From Betaproteobacteria bacterium UBA1934 (GTDB lineage: Bacteria > Pseudomonadota > Gammaproteobacteria > Burkholderiales > Rhodocyclaceae), in NCBI GenBank assembly GCA_002337055.1, contig DDFG01000005.1:706222-770221 (forward strand): a stretch of DNA of 64,000 bases, written 5' to 3'. The notes under the pieces are model-generated. The model saw only the letters and a list, made by a program, of their open reading frames with translations, had not been told where the DNA came from and did not search any database. Position numbers and translations under genes: made by a program. Numbering within the stretch: position 1 is the first letter of the stretch; each line of letters starts with the position of its first letter. Positions 16,959 to 25,615 of this stretch are shown piece by piece.

Positions 16959-18650
16959 TCAAGCCGCCTCGGCAACCGCTACGCTCGCCAATCCCCCGAT
17001 CCGGTTCACTCCGCTGATCAGTGCCCGGATCGAGGCGGTGACGATGTTGCCGTCGATCCCCACGCCGTAGCGTTCCTGACCCGACTCGCCGCGCAGTTCG
17101 ATGAAGGCCGAGGCGCGGGCGTCGGCGTAGCCGTGGCTGCTGCCGAGCGAGCGTTCCTCGAAAGTCTGCACCTGCGCGACGACGCCGACCTGCCGCAGGG
17201 CGTGCACGGCGGCGTCGATGGGGCCGTTGCCTTCGCCGGTGAGGAGGTGGGTGTGACCCTCGATTTCAACGGTGAGGCGGATGCCTTGCGCGTTGCCGTG
17301 CTCGAACAGATGGTGTTCGACATAGCGCACCGGCGCGGTTGTCTCCAGATAGGTGGCGGCAAAGAGATTCCAGATATCGTCGGCGGCCAGTTCGCCGCCA
17401 TGTTCGTCGGCGTGCTGCTGGACGACACCGGAGAATTCCACTTGCAGGCGGCGCGGCAGGACAAGGCCGTATTCGGCTTCGAGCAGGTAGGCGATGCCGC
17501 CCTTGCCGGACTGGCTGTTGACCCGGATGACCGAATCGTAGCTGCGCCCGACATCGGCCGGGTCGATGGGCAGATAGGGCACGCTCCACAAGGTGTCCGG
17601 CTGCTGCGCCGCGAAGCCCTTTTTGATGGCGTCCTGATGCGAGCCGGAAAAGGCGGTGAAGACGAGGTCGCCGACGTAGGGGTGGCGCGGGTGGATGGGC
17701 AGCTGGCTGCAATGTTCGTAGGTGCGGGCGACGGCGTTGATGTCCGAGAAATCGAGGCCCGGCGCGATGCCTTGCGTGTAGAGATTGAGCGCCAGCGTGA
17801 CCAGATCGACGTTGCCGGTGCGCTCGCCATTGCCGAACAGGCAGCCCTCGACGCGGTCGGCACCGGCCAGCAAGGCCATTTCGGCGGCGGCGACGGCGGT
17901 GCCGCGGTCGTTGTGCGGATGCACGCTGAGAATGACGCTGTCGCGGCGGGCGAGGTGGCGATGCATGCGTTCGACCTGGTCGGCGTACACGTTGGGCATG
18001 CTCGATTCGACCGTGGCCGGCAGGTTGAGGATGACCTTGTTGTCCGGCGTGGCGCCCCATTCGGCGGTGACGGCGTTGCAGACGGCGAGGGCGAAATCGG
18101 TTTCGGTGGCGCTGAAAGTCTCCGGGCTGTATTGCAAAACCCATTCCGTTTCCGGCTGCTCGGCGGCGAGTTGCTTGATCAGACGCACCGCATTGACCGC
18201 CATGTCGATGACCTCGGCCTTGTTCATGCCGAAGACGAATTCGCGGAAGGGTCGGGAGGTGGCGTTATAGACATGGACGATGGCGCGGCGGGCGCCCTTC
18301 AACGATTCCATGGTGCGGCGGATCAAATGCTCGCGCGCCTGCGTCAGCACTTCGATGGTGACGTCGTCGGGGATGAGGTTGCCCTCAATCAACTGGCGGA
18401 CAAAGTCGAATTCGGTCTGCGAGGCCGAGGGGAAGGCGACTTCGATTTCCTTGAAGCCGATGTCGCAGAGGGTGCGGAACATCCGCATCTTGCGCTCGCC
18501 GTTCATCGGCTCGAACAGCGCCTGGTTGCCGTCGCGCAGGTCCGTGCTCATCCAGATCGGTGCGTTGCGCAGCACTTTCTGCGGCCACTGGCGGTCGGAC
18601 AATTGCACGGGCGGGAAGGGGACGTATTTGCTGCGAGGCTGCGACAACAT
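16959..18650 (-). CDS. leuA: 2-isopropylmalate synthase (LeuA2 branch)
   Basis: A 563-residue enzyme of the long LeuA branch, first committed step of leucine synthesis (acetyl-CoA plus 2-oxoisovalerate). The TIM-barrel start is STDLRDGNQAL, the metal-binding HxH is in SVHPHNDRGTA, and GCLFGNGERTGNVDLVTLAL is the diagnostic condensing-enzyme motif. The C-terminal third is the leucine-binding regulatory domain. The start at 18650 (MLSQPRSKYVPFPP) is preceded by GGAG about 8 bases upstream. Longer in-frame starts up to 18779 lack homology. A divergent Lrp-type regulator suggests amino-acid control. Confidence 0.95.
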   Translation of the reverse strand: MLSQPRSKYVPFPPVQLSDRQWPQKVLRNAPIWMSTDLRDGNQALFEPMNGERKMRMFRTLCDIGFKEIEVAFPSASQTEFDFVRQLIEGNLIPDDVTIEVLTQAREHLIRRTMESLKGARRAIVHVYNATSRPFREFVFGMNKAEVIDMAVNAVRLIKQLAAEQPETEWVLQYSPETFSATETDFALAVCNAVTAEWGATPDNKVILNLPATVESSMPNVYADQVERMHRHLARRDSVILSVHPHNDRGTAVAAAEMALLAGADRVEGCLFGNGERTGNVDLVTLALNLYTQGIAPGLDFSDINAVARTYEHCSQLPIHPRHPYVGDLVFTAFSGSHQDAIKKGFAAQQPDTLWSVPYLPIDPADVGRSYDSVIRVNSQSGKGGIAYLLEAEYGLVLPRRLQVEFSGVVQQHADEHGGELAADDIWNLFAATYLETTAPVRYVEHHLFEHGNAQGIRLTVEIEGHTHLLTGEGNGPIDAAVHALRQVGVVAQVQTFEERSLGSSHGYADARASAFIELRGESGQERYGVGIDGNIVTASIRALISGVNRIGGLASVAVAEAA

Positions 18651-18740
18651 GGCGTGGCTCCAAAACAGGAAAATGTTGATGACCATGGTAGCGAAAAGCG
18701 CCCGGCAGGTGCTTGCGAATTGATCTCTGAAATGACCAGA

Positions 18741-18770
18741 TTGCGCAGAAATATTTTCAATATGTAGAAT
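18741..18770 (+). promoter_or_regulatory. Candidate sigma-70 promoter of the Lrp-type regulator
   Basis: TTGCGC (18741-18746) and TAGAAT (18765-18770) are spaced by 18 bases. TTGCGCA recurs as a direct repeat at 18785-18791, 44 bases on, flanking the AT-rich core. This could be an operator for the regulator itself. Confidence 0.45.
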
Positions 18771-18802
18771 AGTAAGCAAGAAAATTGCGCATTAATCCGA
18801 GA

Positions 18803-19282
18803 ATGAACAATCCAATCCAAATCGACCGTTACGACCGGCAGATTCTGCGTCTGCTTCAGACCGAGGGGCGCCTCAGTAATCAGGAACTGGCCGACCGCAT
18901 TGGCCTCTCGCCTTCACCCTGCCTGCGGCGGGTACGGGCGCTGGAAGAGGCGGGCGTGATCGCCGGCTACCATGCGCTGGTCGATGCCCGGCGGTTGGGG
19001 CTGAGCCTGATGGCGCTGATCCAGATTTCGATGGACGAGCACACGCCGGAGCGGTTCGACAATTTCGAGCGGGAGATTCGCGCCATTCCGGAGGTGATCG
19101 AATGCCTGCTCATCACCGGCCAGTCGGCGGATTACTTGCTGAAGGCCGTGGTGGTCGATATGGATGCCTACCAGGAATTGCTGCTGAACCGCGTCACCCG
19201 CATCAAGGGCGTGACCGGCGTGCATTCCAGTTTTGTGCTGCGACGTGTGGTCGAGCGCCACGCGGTGCCGGTGGCGGACTGA
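18803..19282 (+). CDS. Lrp/AsnC family transcriptional regulator
   Basis: A 159-residue protein. An N-terminal winged helix-turn-helix (DRYDRQILRLLQTEGRLSNQ, then LADRIGLSPSPCLRRVRALE) is followed by the RAM/ActR ligand-binding domain with GYHALVDARRLG and the typical ITGQSADYLLKAVVVDMDAY. It probably senses an amino acid. Divergent orientation to leuA makes leuA a likely target, though this is inference. The ATG at 18803 follows a weak GAGA. An upstream TTG at 18785 would add six residues and overlaps the putative operator repeat. Confidence 0.9.
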   Translation: MNNPIQIDRYDRQILRLLQTEGRLSNQELADRIGLSPSPCLRRVRALEEAGVIAGYHALVDARRLGLSLMALIQISMDEHTPERFDNFEREIRAIPEVIECLLITGQSADYLLKAVVVDMDAYQELLLNRVTRIKGVTGVHSSFVLRRVVERHAVPVAD

Positions 19283-19284
19283 GC

Positions 19285-19755
19285 CTACTGCGGCGTGCCG
19301 CCGGCGGCCAACGTACGGATGATGCGAACGGTGTCGAGGTCGGATTGGTAATACGCCGATTTGACGTATTCGACATACGCCCGGTCCTCGACCGCGCCGG
19401 CCTCGCCCAGGCTGGTACGGTAGGCAAAGCGCAGGAACAGCGCCTCGGCCTGCGGTTCTTCGACGCTGATGGTCAGACTGCCGCCTGCGTGCGCGCCGCT
19501 CGCCGGGATGTCGAAACGCACCCACAAGCCCTCGGCCAGGGTAACCTGATCCTCGATCTGCGCTGCACCGAAATCGAGAATGCGCGACAGCGTGGCATCG
19601 TCGTTCCGGGTGATCCAGCAGCTTTCCAGCCCCGGCAGAAAGGGCAGCGGATCCTCGACCCGGCGCAGCAGACCGGCCCAGAGCTGGGCGCGGGTGAGGG
19701 GCACGATCAGCGGATTGGCCGGATCGTTGATCTGGATCAGGTGCTCGAATTGCAT
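19285..19755 (-). CDS. DUF1857 / SRPBCC-fold protein (AtaL-like)
   Basis: A 156-residue protein with the DUF1857 pattern MQFEHLIQINDP, LTRAQLWAGLLRRVEDPLPFLPG and the central WITRNDDATLSRILDFG. SRPBCC folds bind hydrophobic ligands in a deep pocket, and one fungal relative acts in acetylaranotin biosynthesis. No biosynthetic cluster surrounds it here, so its function is unknown. It converges on the Lrp-type gene with a 2-base gap and starts 23 bases from divergent rsuA. Confidence 0.75.
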   Translation of the reverse strand: MQFEHLIQINDPANPLIVPLTRAQLWAGLLRRVEDPLPFLPGLESCWITRNDDATLSRILDFGAAQIEDQVTLAEGLWVRFDIPASGAHAGGSLTISVEEPQAEALFLRFAYRTSLGEAGAVEDRAYVEYVKSAYYQSDLDTVRIIRTLAAGGTPQ

Positions 19756-19778
19756 CGGGCAATGGTAGCATCACCGCC

Positions 19779-20489
19779 ATGGAACTCGAACGCATCCTGC
19801 ACCTGCACGGATTTGGCAGCCGCAAGGCCTGCCGTGGGTTGATTCGCTCCGGGCGGGTGGCTCTCGCCGGCGCGGTGTGCGACGACCCTTTTGCCGATGT
19901 GCCGGTGGCTGGGCTGGTGTTCAGCGTCGATGGTCAGGACTGGCCTTACCGTGAACAGGCCACCATCGTGCTCAACAAGCCGGCTGGCTATGAGTGTTCG
20001 CGCCGCCCCATTCATCATCCCAGCGTCTATTCGCTGCTGCCGCCGCCCCTGCTGGAGCGCGGCCTGCAAACGGTGGGGCGGCTTGACGAAGACACCACCG
20101 GCCTGTTGCTGTTCACCGACGACGGGCCGCTCATTCACCGCCTGATTTCACCCAGGCGGAAAATCGCCAAAACCTATCGCGTGGGCCTGAAGCACGCGTC
20201 GGATGCCCAGTTCGTTGAAACCTTGCTGGCGGGTGTTCTGCTGCACGACGAACCGGCGCCGATCGTGGCGGGAGGTTGCGAGTTGTTCGGCGTGCGCGAG
20301 TTGCGGCTGGTCATCACCGAGGGCAAATACCATCAGGTCAAGCGCATGGTCGCGGCAGCGGGCAATCGCGTCGAAACGCTGCACCGGGAGGCGGTGGGCA
20401 GCCTGACGCTGCCAGCCGATTTGCCGCCGGGCAAGTGGCGTTGGCTGGATGACGCCGATCTTGGCAAGTTGCAGGAGGCAGAAGCATGA
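19779..20489 (+). CDS. rsuA: 16S rRNA pseudouridine synthase (RsuA family)
   Basis: A 236-residue RsuA-family pseudouridine synthase. A short S4 RNA-binding domain comes first (LERILHLHGFGSRKACRGLIRSG), then the catalytic domain. The latter includes VLNKPAGYECS, GRLDEDTTGLLLFTDDG with the catalytic Asp, and ITEGKYHQVKRM. The length and KPAGYECS motif fit the enzyme for position 516 of 16S rRNA. The stop overlaps the oxyR start by 4 bases (ATGA), so the two are co-transcribed. Confidence 0.9.
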   Translation: MELERILHLHGFGSRKACRGLIRSGRVALAGAVCDDPFADVPVAGLVFSVDGQDWPYREQATIVLNKPAGYECSRRPIHHPSVYSLLPPPLLERGLQTVGRLDEDTTGLLLFTDDGPLIHRLISPRRKIAKTYRVGLKHASDAQFVETLLAGVLLHDEPAPIVAGGCELFGVRELRLVITEGKYHQVKRMVAAAGNRVETLHREAVGSLTLPADLPPGKWRWLDDADLGKLQEAEA

Positions 20490-21397
20490 CGCTGACGGAA
20501 ATGCGCTATCTGGTGGCCTTGGCGCGCGAGCGCCATTTCGGGCGGGCGGCGGAAGCCTGCCACGTCAGCCAGCCGACGCTGTCGGTGGCGATCAAGAAAG
20601 TCGAAAGCCAGCTGAAGGTGTCGCTGTGCGAACGCAATGCCGCGGAAGTGCGGATGACGCCCATCGGCGAGCGCCTCGCCGAGCAGGCCGTGCGCGTGTT
20701 GCAGGAAGCCCTGCGGCTGGAGGAAATCGCCGATACTGGGCGCGATCCGCTCAGCGGCTCGTTGCGCGTCGGGGTGATCTACACCATCGCGCCCTATCTG
20801 CTGCCGCAACTGATTCCCGCCCTGCACCGACAAGCGCCTTCGATGCCGCTCTTCCTGAAGGAAGATTTCACGGGCAACCTGATTCCCGCCCTCAAGGCCG
20901 GCGAACTGGACGTCATCGTCATTGCGCTGCCGTTTCAGGAGCCGGGGCTGGTTGCGCGGGCGGTGTACGACGAGCCCTTCCGCGTCGTTGTACCGGCGGC
21001 GCACCCCTGGGCGACCCGCGAGGACGTGCACGCCGAGGAGTTGAAGGGCGAAGATTTGCTGCTGCTCGGGCAGGGCAACTGTTTCCGCGATCAGGTGCTG
21101 GAGGCCTGCCCGCGCCTAGCGTCGCCTGAGGCGCTGGCGCATTCGCTGGAGGGCAGCTCGCTGGAAACCATCCGGCACATGGTGGCCAGCGGCGCCGGCG
21201 TGGCGGTGATGCCGTCGACGGCGGCCGATCCGCTGCGCGATCAGGGCATGGTGCGGGTGCTGCCGTTTGGCGGCAGCCAGCCGTCACGGCGCGTGGGGCT
21301 GGTCTGGCGGGTGACGTTTCCGCGTCCGCAGGCTATCGATGCGGTCAGCGCGGCGATCCGTTCATGTACTTTGCCGGGGACGCAACCTACGCGTTGA
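20486..21397 (+). CDS. oxyR: Hydrogen peroxide sensor OxyR (LysR family)
   Basis: A 303-residue LysR regulator. The N-terminal helix-turn-helix (FGRAAEACHVSQPTLSVAIK) is followed by a periplasmic-binding-like sensor domain. Two cysteines sit at residues 199 and 208 in GQGNCFRDQVLEAC, the same numbering as the E. coli OxyR disulfide pair. The protein should therefore switch on peroxide by Cys199-Cys208 disulfide formation. No katG, ahpC or dps is adjacent. Coupling to rsuA is by translational overlap. Confidence 0.92.
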   Translation: MTLTEMRYLVALARERHFGRAAEACHVSQPTLSVAIKKVESQLKVSLCERNAAEVRMTPIGERLAEQAVRVLQEALRLEEIADTGRDPLSGSLRVGVIYTIAPYLLPQLIPALHRQAPSMPLFLKEDFTGNLIPALKAGELDVIVIALPFQEPGLVARAVYDEPFRVVVPAAHPWATREDVHAEELKGEDLLLLGQGNCFRDQVLEACPRLASPEALAHSLEGSSLETIRHMVASGAGVAVMPSTAADPLRDQGMVRVLPFGGSQPSRRVGLVWRVTFPRPQAIDAVSAAIRSCTLPGTQPTR

Positions 21398-21418
21398 GAC
21401 CCAGTAAGGCCTGCTGCT

Positions 21419-21434
21419 GGTTTCACGTGAAACC
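21419..21434. promoter_or_regulatory. parS-like ParB-binding site (perfect 16-bp palindrome)
   Basis: GGTTTCACGTGAAACC lies in the 54-base gap between the convergent oxyR and topB genes. It is the only non-coding copy of the three perfect-core sites here. Confidence 0.8.
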
Positions 21435-21451
21435 ACGGTGCAAGTACCTCT

Positions 21452-23977
21452 TTAGCCCTCGGAGGCCGCGCCTTTCTTTGCGGCGGGCTTCTTCGGTGCC
21501 TTTTTCTCGAACTCAAAACCGACCTTGGCTTCTGGCGTCACCACCAGAAAGGCGGAGAACTTGCGTCGGGTGCGGGCCGACACAAAATCCTTGAGCAGAT
21601 CGGTACGGCCGCCCGCCAGCAGTTTTTGCATCTGTGCCGGTTCCACCGCCTGCTGGAGAATGATCTTGCCGGAGCGGAAGGTGCAGGTCTTGGCGGGGCC
21701 GACCGACTTTTCGCAGACGTAGGCATTGCCGTGTTCATACACCGGCGCATGGCATTTCGGACATTCGCCGAGGGCGGTCTGGCCGGAGAAGTCGACTGGT
21801 TCGGCATCGGCGTCGTCACTGTTGCTTTGCCCGAAGTCGAATTCCGGTTCGTGCCGGTCGTTCATTTTGATGGCGGCTGTAAAACTCCGGCCCATCTTGT
21901 TGCGGAAACCCTCGAGCGGCCCGACCTTGCGTTCGGAAATCAGTGTCTCGATTTCTGCCGGCTCAAACTGCCGCCCGGCGACGATCTTCCACAGCGAAAA
22001 ATCACAGTCGCTGCACTGGAATTTCTTGTAGGTCTCGCGCACCAGCCCGCCGCAACGCGGGCAGGGCGTGGAGAGCAGGCCGAAATCGCCGGGGATGGTG
22101 TCGGAATCGTAGGTTTTGGCTCGGTCGACAATGTGCCGGGTCATTTCCGCGATTTCGCGCATGAATTCCTCACGCGAGAAATCGCCTTTTTCAATGCGCC
22201 CCAGTTTCCATTCCCAATCGCCGGTCAGTTCGGGCTGGGTCAGTTCGGTGACGCCCAGGCCATTCAGCAGGGTCATCAGCGAAAAGGCCTTGGCGGTCGG
22301 CACGAGTTCGCGCCCCTCGCGGTGCATGTATTGCTCGCCGATCAGGTTTTCGATGATCTGCGCCCGCGTTGCCGGCGTGCCGAGACCGCGACCGGCCATG
22401 GCGGCCTTCAACTCCTCGTCGTCGACCATCTTGCCCGCGCCCTCCATCGCGGAGAGCAGCGTCGCTTCGGAATAGCGCGGTGGCGGTCGGGTTTCGTTGG
22501 CCTTGACGGTGACCGATTCGGTCTTGACGATTTCCTTGGGGTCGACCGGCACCAGATTACCTTCGTCGTCCTCCGAGTTGGCTTTGCCGTAGATGGCCAG
22601 CCAGCCGGGGTTGACCAGCACCTTGCCTTCCGTTTTGAAGGGATGGCTGGCGACGCGGGTGATCCGCGTGGTCACCAGATATTCCGCAGCGGGGAAGAAG
22701 ACGGACAGAAAGCGACGTACCACGAAGTCGTAGAGCTTTTGCTCCAGTTCGTTGAGGTGCTTGGGTGCCTGTGTGGTGGGAATGATGGCGAAGTGATCGC
22801 TCACCTTCGCGTTGTTGAAGATGCGTTTGTTCGGCAGCACCCAATTGCGGGCCAGAATCTGATGTGCGAATGGCGAATAGCGAGCGAGCAACACCTCGTC
22901 GTGGCCCTTGCCGGCGCCTTCGCCGGTCAGCATGGCGAGCGTCGCCTTGACGGTACCCAGATAATCTTCGGGCAGGGCGCGCGAATCGGTCCGTGGATAG
23001 GTCAGCACCTTGTGTTTTTCGTACAGCGATTGCGCCAGCGAGAGCGTGGTCTTGGCGGAAAAGCCGAAGCGGCTGTTGGCCTCGCGCTGCAAACTGGTCA
23101 GGTCGAACAACAGCGGCGAGAGCCGTGTTTCCGGTTTGGCTTCTTCGCTGACTTCGCCCGGCTGGTTCAGGCAAGCGGCGCGGATGGCTTCGGCACGGGC
23201 TTCTTCCCACAGCCGGTCGGCGCGGGCGTGTTCGTCTTCCGCCTTGCCCTTGAAGCCCTCGTCAAACCATTTGCCGACGTACTCGCCGGCTTTGGCGCCA
23301 AAACACGCTTCCAGTTCCCAGTACGGACGGGCCTTGAAGTCGCGGATCTTGCGCTCGCGTTCGACGACGATGGCCAGCGTGGGCGTTTGCACGCGCCCGA
23401 CGGTGGTCAGGTGAAAGCCGCCGGTCTTGGAGTTGAACGCGGTCATCGCCCGTGTGCCGTTGATGCCGACCAGCCAGTCGGATTCGGAACGGCAGACGGC
23501 CGCATCGGCCAGCCCGCGCATGTCGGTGCCGGGCTTGAGGTGGGCGAAACCGTCGCGGATGGCAGCCGGGGTCATCGATTGCAGCCAGAGACGCTGCACC
23601 GGTTTGCCGGTCTTGGCGTGCTGCGCGATGTAATTGAAGATCAGCTCGCCTTCGCGGCCCGCGTCACAGGCGTTGATGAGGCTTTCGACATCTTTGCGTT
23701 TGGCCAGTTTGGTCAACAGCTTGAGTCGGGTCGTGGTCTTTTCGATCGGCTGCAAGTCGAAGTGAGGCGGGATCACCGGCAGGTGCGCGAACGACCATTT
23801 TCCGCGCTTGACTTCGAATTCCTCGGGACAGGCCAGTTCGAGCAAATGGCCGATGGCCGACGAGAGAACGGCGTCGTCGCTCTCGAAGTAGTCGTCGTGC
23901 TTGGTAAAACCGCCAAGTGCGCGCGCGATGTCCGCGGCGACGGAGGGTTTTTCCGCAATGATCAGCTTTTTGCCCAT
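21452..23977 (-). CDS. topB: DNA topoisomerase III with C-terminal zinc-binding extension
   Basis: An 841-residue type IA topoisomerase, nearly 200 residues longer than E. coli TopB. The Toprim domain opens LIIAEKPSVAADIARALG and carries the metal-site DAGREGE near 105-111. The active-site Tyr327 is in TYPRTDSRALP. The C-terminal extension holds Cys pairs (CPRCGG with CSDC near 660-685, then CPKC and later Cys near 740-765), reminiscent of topoisomerase I zinc fingers, and a Lys/Ala-rich tail. It decatenates DNA and resolves recombination intermediates. Its large size also resembles plasmid/ICE-borne TopB, but no mobility genes are nearby. Confidence 0.93.
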   Translation of the reverse strand: MGKKLIIAEKPSVAADIARALGGFTKHDDYFESDDAVLSSAIGHLLELACPEEFEVKRGKWSFAHLPVIPPHFDLQPIEKTTTRLKLLTKLAKRKDVESLINACDAGREGELIFNYIAQHAKTGKPVQRLWLQSMTPAAIRDGFAHLKPGTDMRGLADAAVCRSESDWLVGINGTRAMTAFNSKTGGFHLTTVGRVQTPTLAIVVERERKIRDFKARPYWELEACFGAKAGEYVGKWFDEGFKGKAEDEHARADRLWEEARAEAIRAACLNQPGEVSEEAKPETRLSPLLFDLTSLQREANSRFGFSAKTTLSLAQSLYEKHKVLTYPRTDSRALPEDYLGTVKATLAMLTGEGAGKGHDEVLLARYSPFAHQILARNWVLPNKRIFNNAKVSDHFAIIPTTQAPKHLNELEQKLYDFVVRRFLSVFFPAAEYLVTTRITRVASHPFKTEGKVLVNPGWLAIYGKANSEDDEGNLVPVDPKEIVKTESVTVKANETRPPPRYSEATLLSAMEGAGKMVDDEELKAAMAGRGLGTPATRAQIIENLIGEQYMHREGRELVPTAKAFSLMTLLNGLGVTELTQPELTGDWEWKLGRIEKGDFSREEFMREIAEMTRHIVDRAKTYDSDTIPGDFGLLSTPCPRCGGLVRETYKKFQCSDCDFSLWKIVAGRQFEPAEIETLISERKVGPLEGFRNKMGRSFTAAIKMNDRHEPEFDFGQSNSDDADAEPVDFSGQTALGECPKCHAPVYEHGNAYVCEKSVGPAKTCTFRSGKIILQQAVEPAQMQKLLAGGRTDLLKDFVSARTRRKFSAFLVVTPEAKVGFEFEKKAPKKPAAKKGAASEG

Positions 23978-24065
23978 GTGCTCTGCCTGTTAAGTCGGGG
24001 GCATGATAAGAGGCGACATGCCGAATTGGCAAGCGAGCTTGCAGCCAAGTCGACGAACGGTGGCG

Positions 24066-24482
24066 TCAGTCGAGGTCAGCGATCACCGATTCCAGCCAAG
24101 CGCGGGCGGATTCCTCGTCGGCGAAAAATTCGACCGGCTCGCCAGCGGTGCCGTACATCTTGGCAAAGTAATTGCGGAAAAAGCCGGTAATACCGACATC
24201 CACGAGAACCAGCGCGGTGCCTTTGCGGCCGGCACGTTGCTGATCATTGAGCGATTTGACCATCTCTTCAAAGGCATCCGGGGTGTGCAGCCCGTCGCCG
24301 TAGATAATCCCGAGCACATACCACGGTGCGCCGTTGAACGTAGCGGCTTCGTTGAGCACCGTCTTGCTCGCCGCCTTGATCAGTTCGCGGTTCCACGGGC
24401 CGCGCGACTGGACGACCAGCAGGTGCGGTTCTGTCCATATCTTGCTTTGTCCGTGGGGGCGGTAGAGTGATTGTTCTGACAT
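24066..24482 (-). CDS. Uncharacterised protein, possibly SpoIIAA/STAS-like fold
   Basis: A 138-residue cytosolic protein without signal or membrane segment. The pattern LLVVQSRGPWNRELIKAAS, a central WYVLGIIYGDGLHTPDAFEEM and a C-terminal PVEFFADEESARAWLE are reminiscent of the SpoIIAA-like group of STAS-fold proteins, but the match is by eye only. The ATG at 24482 is preferred. An in-frame ATG at 24515 would add 11 residues, and an ORF extension would overlap dprA. It sits between topB and dprA on the same strand. Confidence 0.6.
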   Translation of the reverse strand: MSEQSLYRPHGQSKIWTEPHLLVVQSRGPWNRELIKAASKTVLNEAATFNGAPWYVLGIIYGDGLHTPDAFEEMVKSLNDQQRAGRKGTALVLVDVGITGFFRNYFAKMYGTAGEPVEFFADEESARAWLESVIADLD

Positions 24483-24547
24483 GTTGTTATCGTCTCCTCT
24501 GATCTCTATCTTCATCGTAATCGGCGGCGCCCCCTTGGGCAAGTCGA

Positions 24548-25615
24548 TCAAGCCGGGGCGAGGCGCTGGTAGAGATTGCCCGGTAGACTGGCGATGTCGC
24601 CGGAGAGTTCAAGTTTCAGCAGTTCCGCGAGCAGATGGTCGGTGGCGAGTCCGGTACGGGCCGCCAGTTCGTCGAGGCCGACGGGGTCATGGCCGAGCGC
24701 GGAGAGCAGTGAATTCTCGGAATGATCGGCCACTTCGGGCGCGGTGCCGGAGACAGGCCACGCCAGTTCCTCGAGGATATCCTCGGCGGTTTCGACCAGT
24801 TTGGCGCCCTGGCGGATCAATCGATGGCACCCGCGCGCGACCGGCGAATGGATGGAACCGGGAATGGCGAAAACCTCGCGCCCCTGGTCGCCGGCAAGGC
24901 GGGCGGTGATCAGTGATCCGCTTTGCAGGGCCGCCTCGACCACGAGCACGCCGCGCGCCAATCCCGCGATCAGGCGGTTGCGGCGAGGAAAGTTGGCCGC
25001 CAGCGCGGGGGTGCCGAGCGGAAATTCAGACACGATAGCGCCGTGTTCGACGATTTCTAGCGCCAGATCACGGTTGCGGGCGGGGTAGAGACGATCGGCG
25101 CCGGTGCCGATCACCGCGATGGTATTGCCACCGCCCTCCAGTGCTCCCCCGTGCGCGGCGGCATCAATACCGAGAGCGAGCCCGCTGACAATGACCAGAC
25201 CGCGTCGGGCTAGCGTGGCGGCGAAAGTCCGCGCGTTCTGGGCGCCCTGCGGGGTTGCGTTGCGGCTGCCAACGATGGCCAGTGCCGGTGCTTGCAGGCA
25301 ATCCAGGCTTCCGCGCACATAGAGGAGGCTGGGCGGGTTTGAGATTTGCAGCAACGCCGCGGGGTACGCTGCGTCGGCCAGGGTAAGCAAGTGGCAATCC
25401 GGCGTTTCGGCCCAGCGTAGTGCGGCGTCGACCACTTCATCGACGGTCGTGTTCAGCAGCTTGTCGGTAGCGGCGTCGCCGATCACGCGGGCAACCTCGT
25501 CGCGGCGGGCAGCAAAAAGGTGCTCCGGTAAGCCAAAGGCGGCGAGCAGCTTGCGCTGTGTCTCGCCGCCGATGCCGGGGACCAGGGTCAGCCGCAGCCA
25601 GGCGGCCAGGTTCAT
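24548..25615 (-). CDS. dprA: DNA-processing protein DprA
   Basis: A 355-residue DprA/Smf. The N-terminal SAM-like part (LRLTLVPGIGGETQRKLL) leads to the Rossmann core with IVGSRNATPQG, SGLALGIDAAAHGGAL and NFPRRNRLIAGLA, then a C-terminal winged helix (VGLDELAARTGLATDHLLAELLKLEL). It loads RecA on incoming single-stranded DNA during natural transformation. With comM also in the window, competence is plausible. The start overlaps the stop of the LysM gene by 4 bases, the usual proteobacterial arrangement. Confidence 0.94.
   Translation of the reverse strand: MNLAAWLRLTLVPGIGGETQRKLLAAFGLPEHLFAARRDEVARVIGDAATDKLLNTTVDEVVDAALRWAETPDCHLLTLADAAYPAALLQISNPPSLLYVRGSLDCLQAPALAIVGSRNATPQGAQNARTFAATLARRGLVIVSGLALGIDAAAHGGALEGGGNTIAVIGTGADRLYPARNRDLALEIVEHGAIVSEFPLGTPALAANFPRRNRLIAGLARGVLVVEAALQSGSLITARLAGDQGREVFAIPGSIHSPVARGCHRLIRQGAKLVETAEDILEELAWPVSGTAPEVADHSENSLLSALGHDPVGLDELAARTGLATDHLLAELLKLELSGDIASLPGNLYQRLAPA

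Noticed and set aside
17133..18767. 544-codon open frame opposite leuA
   Set aside because: Shadow of leuA. It is Asp/Gly/Ala-rich with no recognisable domain.
21626..24190. 854-codon open frame opposite topB
   Set aside because: Long antisense frames are common in GC-rich coding DNA. The minus strand encodes all topoisomerase III motifs, and the plus-strand translation shows no family features.
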